Shown here: positions 9,878 through 17,553 of the stretch, one piece after another | How positions within the stretch are numbered: position 1 is the first letter of the stretch | Layout of the letters: each line of letters starts with the position of its first letter | Origin: Comamonas sp. lk | GTDB taxonomy: Bacteria; Pseudomonadota; Gammaproteobacteria; Burkholderiales; Burkholderiaceae_C | DNA: 64,000 nt | Reading direction: 5' to 3' | Assembly: GCF_900564145.1 (NCBI RefSeq) | Contig: NZ_UOOB01000001.1 | Location: forward strand, 1,339,732-1,403,731 | Position numbers and translations under genes: made by a program | The notes under the pieces: model-generated | Seen by the model: only the letters and a program-made list of their open reading frames with translations | The model's database searches: none | What the model was told of the DNA's origin: nothing

Positions 9878-10168
9878 GTGCAAAACCACGTTGCTTTGAC
9901 GGGAACCCTCGCCGAGCTGAATGCTCTGCGTTACACCCCCGCCGGATTGCCTGCCCTTGATTTGCGTATCGAACACAGTTCGCAGCAACAGGAAGCCGGC
10001 AGTGCACGCAACGTGATGGCATCTGTCAAGGCTGTGGCCTTTGGTCCGCTGGCTGAAAAGCTGGCCCGCCAGGCACCGGGTAGTCAATGGAGCTTTCAAG
10101 GCTTTCTGGCAACTCCGCGTAACACCAAGATGCTGGTTCTGCACATTCAGGACATTCAACAAAACTAA
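9878..10168 (+). CDS. priB: primosomal replication protein N (PriB)
   Basis: PriB (96 aa, single OB fold) binds single-stranded DNA and PriA and helps restart stalled forks. It sits in its classic place between rpsF and rpsR. The conserved start MQNHVALTGTLAELNALRYT gives the family pattern. The start codon is GTG at 9878. No in-frame ATG exists between it and the rpsF stop at 9854. The Shine-Dalgarno-like GAAGGAG overlaps the GTG itself, which leaves no normal spacing, so expression may depend on coupling to rpsF. Confidence 0.92.
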   Translation: MQNHVALTGTLAELNALRYTPAGLPALDLRIEHSSQQQEAGSARNVMASVKAVAFGPLAEKLARQAPGSQWSFQGFLATPRNTKMLVLHIQDIQQN

Positions 10169-10186
10169 TTTTCAAGAGGTCCAGCA

Positions 10187-10468
10187 ATGGCCACGTTCAA
10201 GAAATTCAACAAGGACAAGCGTCCTAAGCGCAACACCCAGTCGCTGCTGTTCAAGCGCAAGCGCTTCTGCCGCTTCACCGTCGCCAACGTCGAAGAAATC
10301 GACTACAAGGATGTGGACACCCTGCGTGACTTCATCGGCGAAAACGGCAAGATTGTGCCCGCACGTCTGACTGGTACACGCGCCATCTATCAACGTCAGT
10401 TGAACACTGCCATCAAGCGCGCTCGCTTCCTGGCTCTGGTTCCTTACTCTGACCAGCACAAGATCTAA
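10187..10468 (+). CDS. rpsR: 30S ribosomal protein S18
   Basis: S18 (93 aa) binds 16S rRNA with S6. The core [19 protein letters not shown] and the C-terminal [20 protein letters not shown] are typical. It starts 18 bp after priB with a ribosome site (AAGAGG) and ends 11 bp before rplI. Confidence 0.97.
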   Translation: MATFKKFNKDKRPKRNTQSLLFKRKRFCRFTVANVEEIDYKDVDTLRDFIGENGKIVPARLTGTRAIYQRQLNTAIKRARFLALVPYSDQHKI

Positions 10469-10479
10469 GGAGCACGAAC

Positions 10480-10932
10480 ATGCAAATCATTCTGCTCGAC
10501 AAGGTTGTTAACCTGGGTAACCTGGGCGATATCGTCAAGGTCAAGGACGGCTACGCTCGCAACTTCCTGATTCCTACGGGCTCTGCTCGCCGCGCCACGG
10601 CTGCTGCCAAGGCTGAATTCGAAGCCAAGCGCGTGGAACTGGAAAAGGCTGCTGCTGAAAAGCTGGCTGCTGCCCAAGCCCTGAGCGAAAAGCTCAACGG
10701 CGCTGCTGTGAAGATCACGCAAAAGGCTGGCGTTGATGGCCGTTTGTTCGGTTCCATCACCAATGCCGACATCGCTGAAGAACTGGTCAAGGCCGGCTTC
10801 CCAGTGAACAAGTCGCAAGTGCGTATGCCTAACGGTCCTCTGAAGATGGTTGGCGACGCTACTGTCGTGGTGGCTCTGCACACTGATGTGGCTGCAGAAG
10901 TCTCCGTGTCGGTGTACGGCGACCACTCCTAA
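10480..10932 (+). CDS. rplI: 50S ribosomal protein L9
   Basis: L9 (150 aa) is the elongated two-domain protein at the base of the L1 stalk. The N-terminal domain [19 protein letters not shown] is followed by a long charged Ala/Lys/Glu helix (about residues 40-75) and the C-terminal domain. A ribosome site (AAGGAG) precedes it. It is the last gene before a strong terminator. Confidence 0.97.
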   Translation: MQIILLDKVVNLGNLGDIVKVKDGYARNFLIPTGSARRATAAAKAEFEAKRVELEKAAAEKLAAAQALSEKLNGAAVKITQKAGVDGRLFGSITNADIAEELVKAGFPVNKSQVRMPNGPLKMVGDATVVVALHTDVAAEVSVSVYGDHS

Positions 10933-10957
10933 TCCCTGAAGTTTCTTCAGCGATGAC

Positions 10958-10983
10958 AAAAAGCCGCCTTCGGGCGGTTTTTT
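10958..10983 (+). terminator. rho-independent terminator after rplI
   Basis: AAAAAGCCGCC, loop TTCG, GGCGGTTTTTT: a short GC stem closed by a stable UUCG tetraloop and a T run. It ends the rpsF operon. Confidence 0.92.
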
Positions 10984-11081
10984 GTTTTTGGCGGCAATAT
11001 CTTGCGCCTGTTTTTATAGTCACCCTGGAGTGACTAAGCTTCTGCCTCCCGCTACGATGCAAGGCTGTCTCTAGGAATTTC

Positions 11082-12515
11082 ATGTCGTCTGTAATGCCCC
11101 CGCTTGATCTTGATGATGCTTTCGCGCCGGTGCCGCCCATCGCGGACCAGCAGGTGGCGCAGCTGCGCGTGCCGCCGCACTCCATGGAGTCCGAATCCAG
11201 CGTGCTCGGCGGTCTGCTGCTCGATAACAGTGCCTGGGAGCGGGTAGGTGACTTGCTGGGTGGGGGTGACTTCTACCGCCACGAGCACAAGCTGATTTAC
11301 GAGGCGATTGCCAAGCTGATCAATGCCAGCAAGCCTGCAGACGTGATTACGGTGTACGAGCACCTGCAGGGCATGGGCAAGGCCGAGGAAATCGGTGGCC
11401 TGCTGTATCTGAACCAGCTGGCCCAATATGTGCCCAGCGCCACCAATATCCGCCGCTATGCGGAAATCGTGCGCGAGCGCGGCATCTTGCGCAAGCTGGT
11501 AACTGCCAGCGATGACATTGCCACCAATGCCTTCAATCCGCAGGGCAAGACGGTGGAGCGGATTCTGGACGAGGCCGAACAGAAGATTCTGGCCATCGGC
11601 GAAGAAGGCTCGCGCATGAAGCAGGGCTTTCAGTCGCTTGACACCCTGGTGGTGGACTTGCTGGACCGGGTTCAGGAGATGGCCGACAACCCCATGGACG
11701 TGACCGGCGTGCCCACGGGCTTTGTCGACCTGGATCGCATGACCTCGGGTCTGCAGGCCGGTGACCTGGTGGTGCTGGCGGCGCGTCCCTCCATGGGTAA
11801 GACCTCGTTTGCGGTGAATATTGCCGAGCATGTGGCGCTTAACGAAGGCCTGCCGGTTGCCATCTTCTCCATGGAAATGGGGGCGGCCCAGCTGGCCGTG
11901 CGTATCGTGGGTTCCATCGGCCGCGTCAACCAGGGCAATTTGCGCACTGGCAAGCTCAACGACGATGAGTGGCCGCGTCTGACCGAGGCCATTGAGCGCC
12001 TGCGCACTGTGTCGCTGCACATTGACGAGACGCCTGGCCTCTCGCCCACCGAGCTGCGTGCCAACGCCCGTCGTCTGGCGCGCCAGTGCGGCAAGCTGGG
12101 TCTGATCGTGGTCGACTATTTGCAGCTGATGAGCGGTTCGGGCTCGGCCGCCAGCTCGGACAATCGGGCGACGGAGCTGGGTGAAATCTCCCGGGGCTTG
12201 AAGATGCTGGCCAAGGAGCTGCAATGCCCGGTGATTGCACTGTCCCAGCTCAATCGCTCGGTGGAGCAGCGCACCGACAAGCGCCCCATGATGTCCGACC
12301 TGCGCGAATCGGGCGCCATCGAGCAGGATGCTGACATCATAATGTTCATCTACCGTGACGACTATTACAACAAAGAGTCCAAGGAGCAGAACATTGCCGA
12401 GGTCATCATCGGCAAGCAGCGTAACGGCCCCACGGGCACCTGCAAGCTCTACTTCCAGAAGAACCAGACGCGCTTCGAGAATCTGGCTGCCGGCTACGGC
12501 AGCGACGAGTATTAA
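11082..12515 (+). CDS. dnaB: replicative DNA helicase DnaB
   Basis: DnaB (477 aa) is the hexameric 5'-3' helicase that unwinds DNA at the fork. The N-terminal primase-interaction domain (about residues 30-135, starts PPHSMESESSVLGGLL) is followed by the RecA-like core. Walker A is ARPSMGKTS at about 234-242 and the Walker B region is LIVVDYLQLMSG. The C-terminal motif KQRNGPTGTCKLYF is complete. It stands alone after the L9 operon and is followed by a repeat element and a terminator. Confidence 0.98.
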   Translation: MSSVMPPLDLDDAFAPVPPIADQQVAQLRVPPHSMESESSVLGGLLLDNSAWERVGDLLGGGDFYRHEHKLIYEAIAKLINASKPADVITVYEHLQGMGKAEEIGGLLYLNQLAQYVPSATNIRRYAEIVRERGILRKLVTASDDIATNAFNPQGKTVERILDEAEQKILAIGEEGSRMKQGFQSLDTLVVDLLDRVQEMADNPMDVTGVPTGFVDLDRMTSGLQAGDLVVLAARPSMGKTSFAVNIAEHVALNEGLPVAIFSMEMGAAQLAVRIVGSIGRVNQGNLRTGKLNDDEWPRLTEAIERLRTVSLHIDETPGLSPTELRANARRLARQCGKLGLIVVDYLQLMSGSGSAASSDNRATELGEISRGLKMLAKELQCPVIALSQLNRSVEQRTDKRPMMSDLRESGAIEQDADIIMFIYRDDYYNKESKEQNIAEVIIGKQRNGPTGTCKLYFQKNQTRFENLAAGYGSDEY

Positions 12516-12519
12516 AAAG

Positions 12520-12602
12520 CATAGCTGCTAGCGTAGTGCTTCAAAGGATTTCAGATTGTTTTCATTCTGAAGTCTATGATTGCTGTGCGCTGATAGCTCA
12601 TT
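12520..12602. repeat. 83-bp intergenic repeat with inverted ends (copy in reverse orientation)
   Basis: It begins CATAGCTGCTAGCG (12520) and ends GCGCTGATAGCTCATT. Its reverse complement aligns end to end with 179-261, including the exact 14-mer TCTGAAGTCTATGA (12566-12579) and the end block. The ends are inverted copies. It lies just after dnaB and before a terminator. Confidence 0.7.
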
Positions 12603-12616
12603 AATTTACATCCATA

Positions 12617-12650
12617 AAAAAGCCCGCAAGGCATGATGCCTGCGGGCTTT
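12617..12650. terminator. bidirectional rho-independent terminator
   Basis: AAAGCCCGCA...TGCGGGCTTT forms the stem with an AGGCATGATGCC inner part. A and T runs on the two sides allow it to serve both dnaB (plus) and the convergent minus-strand gene at 12670. Confidence 0.88.
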
Positions 12651-12669
12651 GGCTTGTCGAGTCAGCGTT

Positions 12670-13077
12670 TCAGCTGCGCAGCACGTAAATGCTCAGGCCT
12701 ATCAGGCTTGCCGCCAGCACGCCGCAAGCCCAGGCCAGGCGCTGGGCGCCAATGCGCAAAGCGCCCACGGTGGCTACCACCTGTGCATTTTGCTGGGCCA
12801 GCTTCTCGATGATCTCCAGCGACTGGCGCTGGGATTGCTCCAGCTGGTCAATGCGCGCGTCCAGGCCACGAATCAGCAGCAAGGCCTGCTCGCCCGAAGA
12901 CTGGGGCGGCGACAGGCGCTGGCTGGCCTGCAGGGCGGCATCGCTCTGGGCATGGGCTTCGGCCTGGTCCTCTTTTTTCTTCAGAAGACCCTGGGCGGCT
13001 TTGACCACCTGGGGGGTGGCCTTGATCACATCGCCCCAGGGGACCATTTTGAGTGCGCTGATCCAGCTGATCGCCAT
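12670..13077 (-). CDS. small coiled-coil protein with C-terminal membrane anchor
   Basis: This 135-aa protein is not a family I can name. It has a Lys/Ala-rich N-terminal half, a heptad-like helix (about residues 70-105, RGLDARIDQLEQSQRQSLEI) and one hydrophobic segment at the very C-terminus (WACGVLAASLIGLSIYVL), so it is probably tail-anchored. It starts 3 bp after the PhoH-family gene and is surely cotranscribed with it. Function unknown. Confidence 0.75.
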   Translation of the reverse strand: MAISWISALKMVPWGDVIKATPQVVKAAQGLLKKKEDQAEAHAQSDAALQASQRLSPPQSSGEQALLLIRGLDARIDQLEQSQRQSLEIIEKLAQQNAQVVATVGALRIGAQRLAWACGVLAASLIGLSIYVLRS

Positions 13078-13080
13078 GGC

Positions 13081-14805
13081 TTAGAGCACCTCGCTGGCAA
13101 AGTCCGCCAGACGTGAGCGTTCGCCGCGTGCCAGCGTGATGTGGCCGCTGTGGGGCCAGCCCTTGAAGCGGTCTACCACATAGGTCAGGCCCGAGCTGCC
13201 TTCGGTCAGGTAGGGGGTGTCGATCTGCGCCAGATTGCCCATGCAGATGATCTTGGTGCCGGGGCCGGCACGGGTGATCAAGGTCTTCATCTGCTTGGAG
13301 GTCAGGTTTTGCGCCTCGTCGATGATCACGTACTTATTCAGGAAGGTACGACCGCGCATGAAGTTCATGCTCTTGATCTTGATGCGGCTGCGGATCAGCT
13401 CATTGGTGGCTGCGCGCCCCCATTCGCCGGCGTTGCCGCCGTCGCCCTTGGCCAGGAACTCCAGGTTGTCGTCCAGGGCGCCCATCCAGGGCCCCATCTT
13501 TTCCTCTTCCGTGCCGGGCAGAAAACCGATGTCCTCGCCCACGCTCACGGTGGCGCGGGTCATGATGATTTCGGTATAGCGGCGCTCGTCCAGCACCTGG
13601 GCCAGACCGGCGGCCAGGGCCAGCAAGGTCTTGCCGGTGCCGGCCGTGCCGGTGAGGGTGACAAAGTCCACCTCGGGGTTGACCAGCAGATTCATGGCGA
13701 AGTTCTGCTCGCGGTTGCGCGTGGACACGCCCCAGACGGCATTCTTGGGATTGCCGAAATCGCGCAAGGTCTTGAGCACCGCTGTCTTGTCGCGGATTTC
13801 GGTCACGCGCATATAGAGGTTGGGCTCGCCCGGTGCCTCGTAGTAGACGAACTGATTGATCATTAGCTGGTCCACCACCGAGCCGCTGACGCGGTAATAG
13901 GTGATGGCGCCTTCCTGCCAGCTTTCCACATGCTTGCCGGCCTTGGCCCAGAAATCGCGGGGCAGGGCCATGGCGCCGGAATACAGCAGATCGCCGTCTT
14001 CCAGTACCTTGTCGTTCTGGTAGTCCTCGGCGGCCAGGCCCAGGGCGCGGGCCTTGACCCGCATATTGATGTCCTTGGACACCAGTACAACTTCGCGTTC
14101 CTTGTGCTGTTCGCGCAAAGCCGCTACCACGCCCAGGATCTGGTTGTCGGCCTTGCCCTGGGGCAGGCTGTCGGGCAGGGCAGCGGTCAGTGCATGGGTC
14201 TGGAAGTACAGTGTCCCCAGAGCGCTGCGCTGGCCGGTGGCATTCAAAGGCAAGCCCTTGTCCAGGCCGTCGGCGGGCTGGGAGGCTACCAGCGAATCCA
14301 GCGTGCGGCTGACCTGGCGGCCGTTTCGCGCCACTTCGGTCATGCCCTTTTTGTGGTTGTCCAGCTCCTCCAGCACCACCATGGGCAGGAAGATGTCGTG
14401 TTCCTCAAAGCGGAACAGGCTGGACGGATCGTGCAGCAGCACATTGGTGTCCAGCACGAACAGCGTCTTGGGGCCGGAGCGCGAGTTGCGCGCGCGGCGC
14501 GTGGCACTCTTGCCTGTAGGCGTGGCGGAGCTGGCCGCAGCTGTGGCCGCTGGAGCTGCCGGGCTCGTGTCTGGCGTCTTGCGGCCGCGCGCTCTGGTGG
14601 CGGAGTTTGTTGCCGGAGCCGCTTGGGCGCTGGCGGCGGGCGTGCTGCGGCGCGCCTTGCCGTTGGCTGCAGCGGCCGGCGTGGCCGTTGCAGCGGTATT
14701 CAGATCGTCGTTGACTGCCGCCACATTCTTGGGATTGTGGCTGGACAAAAAGGCTTCTGCGGAAAGCTTTGCGGCGCGGTGGCCGGGTGCGGGAGGCAGG
14801 GGCAT
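13081..14805 (-). CDS. PIN domain plus PhoH-like ATPase (PhoH2 type)
   Basis: This 574-aa protein joins a PIN ribonuclease-like domain (about residues 115-250, LFVLDTNVLLHDPSSLF with acidic residues) to a PhoH ATPase domain with Walker A TGTAGTGKTLLALAAG and Walker B-like YVIIDEAQN. PhoH2-type proteins are reported as RNA helicase/ribonucleases. The first ~110 residues are Ala/Thr/Arg-rich and low in complexity. The ATG at 14805 is preferred over a TTG eight codons upstream. GAGGAA lies 13 bp before that ATG. Confidence 0.88.
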   Translation of the reverse strand: MPLPPAPGHRAAKLSAEAFLSSHNPKNVAAVNDDLNTAATATPAAAANGKARRSTPAASAQAAPATNSATRARGRKTPDTSPAAPAATAAASSATPTGKSATRRARNSRSGPKTLFVLDTNVLLHDPSSLFRFEEHDIFLPMVVLEELDNHKKGMTEVARNGRQVSRTLDSLVASQPADGLDKGLPLNATGQRSALGTLYFQTHALTAALPDSLPQGKADNQILGVVAALREQHKEREVVLVSKDINMRVKARALGLAAEDYQNDKVLEDGDLLYSGAMALPRDFWAKAGKHVESWQEGAITYYRVSGSVVDQLMINQFVYYEAPGEPNLYMRVTEIRDKTAVLKTLRDFGNPKNAVWGVSTRNREQNFAMNLLVNPEVDFVTLTGTAGTGKTLLALAAGLAQVLDERRYTEIIMTRATVSVGEDIGFLPGTEEEKMGPWMGALDDNLEFLAKGDGGNAGEWGRAATNELIRSRIKIKSMNFMRGRTFLNKYVIIDEAQNLTSKQMKTLITRAGPGTKIICMGNLAQIDTPYLTEGSSGLTYVVDRFKGWPHSGHITLARGERSRLADFASEVL

Positions 14806-14834
14806 AGTGGACGAACCGTTCCTCAACAAGGGTC

Positions 14835-14872
14835 AAAAAGCACAAAGCCGCCTGGAAACCAAGGCGGCTTTG
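14835..14872 (-). terminator. rho-independent terminator after bcp
   Basis: Read on the minus strand, CAAAGCCGCCT pairs with AGGCGGCTTTG around the loop TGGTTTCC, and a TGCTTTTTG tract follows. It lies between the bcp stop and the PhoH gene start. Confidence 0.75.
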
Positions 14873-15030
14873 ATCGGGTGAAAAAGAGAAACTCTGTAGC
14901 ACTGGGGCATGGGCCCATTATGCATAGCTCAGCTGCCTTGAAGGGCAGATTTCTCGATTCTTGGCAGCTGCAGCACGATAAAGACTTTGAATCACGGTGT
15001 GTCGGTGTTTCAAAGTCTCAAGGCGCGGGT

Positions 15031-15519
15031 TTAGGCAACCTTTTTGTCTTGTGTCTTCATGGCTTTGACCGCCGCGAGCACTTCGTCCACGTGGCCGGGA
15101 ACCTTGAGGCCGCGCCACTCTTGTGCCAGCAGGCCGTCTGCGCCGACCAGGAAGGTGGAGCGCTCGATGCCCTTGACCTTCTTGCCGTACATGATCTTGT
15201 TCTTGACCACGCCGAACATGTGACACATCTTTTCTTCGGTATCGGCGATCAACTCGAAGGGCAGCTCAAGCTTGCCCTTGAAGTCGTTGTGCGAATTCAT
15301 GTTGTCGCGAGACACACCGAACACCGTAGCACCGGCCTTCACAAAGTCCTTGTACTTGTCGCGGAACTGCATAGCTTCCGTGGTACAACCGGGCGTATTG
15401 TCCTTGGGGTAGAAATACAGGATCAGAATCTGGCCTGTATGGGAGGTGTTGGACACCTTGATCCCGCCGGTTGCGTTGGCTTCGAATTCGGGAAGGGGTT
15501 TGTTGACAACGATAGCCAT
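15031..15519 (-). CDS. bcp: peroxiredoxin of the Bcp/PrxQ family
   Basis: This 162-aa thiol peroxidase reduces hydroperoxides in the cytoplasm. The peroxidatic cysteine is Cys45 in the motif PGCTTEA. E. coli Bcp has its second cysteine five residues on, but here that position is Met50. The only other cysteine is Cys99 (EEKMCHMFGV). It is therefore probably a one-cysteine enzyme or uses Cys99. It is followed by its own terminator. Confidence 0.93.
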   Translation of the reverse strand: MAIVVNKPLPEFEANATGGIKVSNTSHTGQILILYFYPKDNTPGCTTEAMQFRDKYKDFVKAGATVFGVSRDNMNSHNDFKGKLELPFELIADTEEKMCHMFGVVKNKIMYGKKVKGIERSTFLVGADGLLAQEWRGLKVPGHVDEVLAAVKAMKTQDKKVA

Positions 15520-15658
15520 GCGCTTGTATCTCTCGGGTGTATTCGTTGAAATGCCGAGGGTGTTCGTCGATATTGTTATTTTTGTTGCGAATTACCCCCA
15601 GCCGCAGCCTGCGATTTTACCCTGAAATACGTATTTGCCTCAATGAGGGGCGAGGAGT

Positions 15659-16027
15659 CTACTCCAAGAGTAGGGCCGCAACCACGTTACGGCCTTCGCC
15701 AGAAAGGATGTTATATGTCCTACAGGCTGCTGGGGTATCCATGGTTTCCAGGCCCAGACGTCTGGCCATCAAAGGCTTGAGCCAGGCGGGCGGCGGAAAG
15801 CGGTTCTTGCTGCCGCTGCCAAAAATGATGACTTCCGCATCGAGCTTTGCCAGCTCTTCAAAGTGCTCGGCAGTCAGATCCTCGAATTTTCGGCAATTCC
15901 ATTCCTTGAGCAGGCCGTGTGAGCCCAGCAGCAGGCTGTGCGCGTAGTTTTGCTTGTCTACCGCCAGCCAGCCCGGGCCATAGCCGGTGATGGATTGCGC
16001 GTCGGATTTGTCGGCCTGGAATTTCAT
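15659..16027 (-). CDS. Mth938-like (DUF498) domain protein
   Basis: This protein of about 122 aa consists of one Mth938-like fold, a small domain found in bacteria, archaea and animals (AAMDC). Key blocks are SITGYGPGWLAVDKQ near the start and the conserved EVIIFGSGSKNRFP in the middle. I chose the ATG at 16025-16027. The frame also has an ATG at 16082-16084 that would add 19 residues, and neither has a clear ribosome site. The biochemical role is unknown. Confidence 0.8.
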   Translation of the reverse strand: MKFQADKSDAQSITGYGPGWLAVDKQNYAHSLLLGSHGLLKEWNCRKFEDLTAEHFEELAKLDAEVIIFGSGSKNRFPPPAWLKPLMARRLGLETMDTPAACRTYNILSGEGRNVVAALLLE

Positions 16028-16195
16028 GGTGCAAGAGTGTGCGCAATCGGAGGCGATTGCGGGGGCGATGGCTGGGGTCTCCATGCAGCGAGGGTGGGGA
16101 CATTGCTGCTCGGCGGAACTGTGGTCAAATTATAGGTTTCACCGTGGTGTAACGTGCATCATGGCGTGCTTGAAATCCTTACCCCCTTCATTCGC

Positions 16196-17482
16196 ATGAA
16201 AACCGTTCAAAAATCCGCCAAACTTGCCAACGTCTGTTATGACATCCGCGGGCCGATCATGGACGCGGCGAAGAAGATGGAAGACGATGGCCAGAAGATC
16301 ATCAAGCTCAATATCGGCAATCTGGCCGTGTTTGGCTTCGATGCGCCCGAGGAAGTCCAGCAGGACATGATCCGCAACCTGCCCAACTCGGCCGGTTACT
16401 CCGACAGCAAGGGTATCTTTGCCGCCCGCAAGGCCGTGATGCACGAAACCCAGCATCAGGGCATCAAGGGCGTGACGCTGGACGATATCTATCTGGGCAA
16501 CGGCGCCTCCGAGCTGATCAGCCTGGCCACCAATGCCTTGCTGGATACCGGCGATGAAATGTTGGTGCCGGCCCCCGACTATCCGCTGTGGACGGCGGCC
16601 ACCAGTCTCTCGGGCGGCACGCCCGTGCACTATATGTGCGACGAGGCCAATGGCTGGATGCCCGATATGAAGGATTTGCGCAGCAAGGTCACGCCGCGCA
16701 CCAAGGGCATTGTGGTCATCAACCCCAACAATCCCACGGGCGCGCTGTACTCCAAGGAGCTGCTGCTGGAAATCGTGGAGGTGGCGCGCGAGCACGGCTT
16801 GGTCATCTTTGCCGACGAGGTCTATGACAAGGTGTTGTACGACGATGCCAAGCACGTGCCGCTGGCCAGCCTGTCCATCGACGTGTTGACTCTGACCTTC
16901 AACTCCCTGTCCAAGGCTTACCGCTCCTGCGGCTACCGTGCGGGCTGGATGGTGATTTCGGGCGACAAAAAGCCTGCCAAGGATTACATCGAGGGCCTGA
17001 ACATGCTCTCGAACATGCGTCTGTGCGCCAACGTGCCCGGCCAGTGGGCCGTGCAGACGGCCCTGGGCGGTCACCAGAGCATTGACGAACTGGTGCAGGA
17101 AGGCGGCCGTTTGCGCGTGCAGCGCGATCTGGCCTGGGAGCTGATCAACGCCATTCCCGGCGTGAGCTGTGTCAAACCCCAGGGCGCGTTGTACATGTTC
17201 CCGCGCCTGGACCCCGAGGTCTATCCCATCAAGGACGACCAGGAGTTCTTCCTCGAGGTGCTGCAGGAAACCAAGGTGATGCTGGTGCAGGGCACGGGCT
17301 TCAACTGGCCCAACCCCGATCACTTCCGGATCGTCTTTTTGCCGCATAACGCCGATCTGCGCGAAGCCATCAACCGTCTGGCCTCCTTCCTCGAGAAGTA
17401 CCGCAAGCGCCACGGCACCGACAGGCCCAAGGCGGTCGACGCCAGGGTGCTCAAGGCAAGCAAGGCTGAAAAAGCCGCGTAA
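16196..17482 (+). CDS. alaA: alanine-synthesising aminotransferase AlaA-like
   Basis: This 428-aa PLP enzyme is very close in sequence to E. coli AlaA, which makes alanine from pyruvate with glutamate. Features are the N-terminal NVCYDIRGP, the motif NPNNPTGALYSKELL (about 177-191), and the PLP lysine in FNSLSKAYR at Lys240. I chose the ATG at 16196 over an open extension upstream, since it matches the family start (KSAKLANVCYDIRGP). The C-terminal tail is Lys/Ala-rich. hom follows after 71 bp that contain a repeat. Confidence 0.93.
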   Translation: MKTVQKSAKLANVCYDIRGPIMDAAKKMEDDGQKIIKLNIGNLAVFGFDAPEEVQQDMIRNLPNSAGYSDSKGIFAARKAVMHETQHQGIKGVTLDDIYLGNGASELISLATNALLDTGDEMLVPAPDYPLWTAATSLSGGTPVHYMCDEANGWMPDMKDLRSKVTPRTKGIVVINPNNPTGALYSKELLLEIVEVAREHGLVIFADEVYDKVLYDDAKHVPLASLSIDVLTLTFNSLSKAYRSCGYRAGWMVISGDKKPAKDYIEGLNMLSNMRLCANVPGQWAVQTALGGHQSIDELVQEGGRLRVQRDLAWELINAIPGVSCVKPQGALYMFPRLDPEVYPIKDDQEFFLEVLQETKVMLVQGTGFNWPNPDHFRIVFLPHNADLREAINRLASFLEKYRKRHGTDRPKAVDARVLKASKAEKAA

Positions 17483-17492
17483 CACTTTCTTT

Positions 17493-17540
17493 TTGATAGC
17501 TTGAAGCGCTTGTCAATCAAGGGCTCAAGCGTTTTTTTGA
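17493..17540 (+). repeat. dispersed intergenic repeat, short form with terminator-like end
   Basis: TTGATAGCTTGAAGCGCTTG is followed by GGCTCAAGCG and seven T. The inner CGCTTG and CAAGCG pair, so the copy can fold into a hairpin followed by a T run and may end alaA transcription. It aligns block for block with 56523-56573. Confidence 0.65.
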
Positions 17541-17553
17541 CCTGAAGTAGTTT

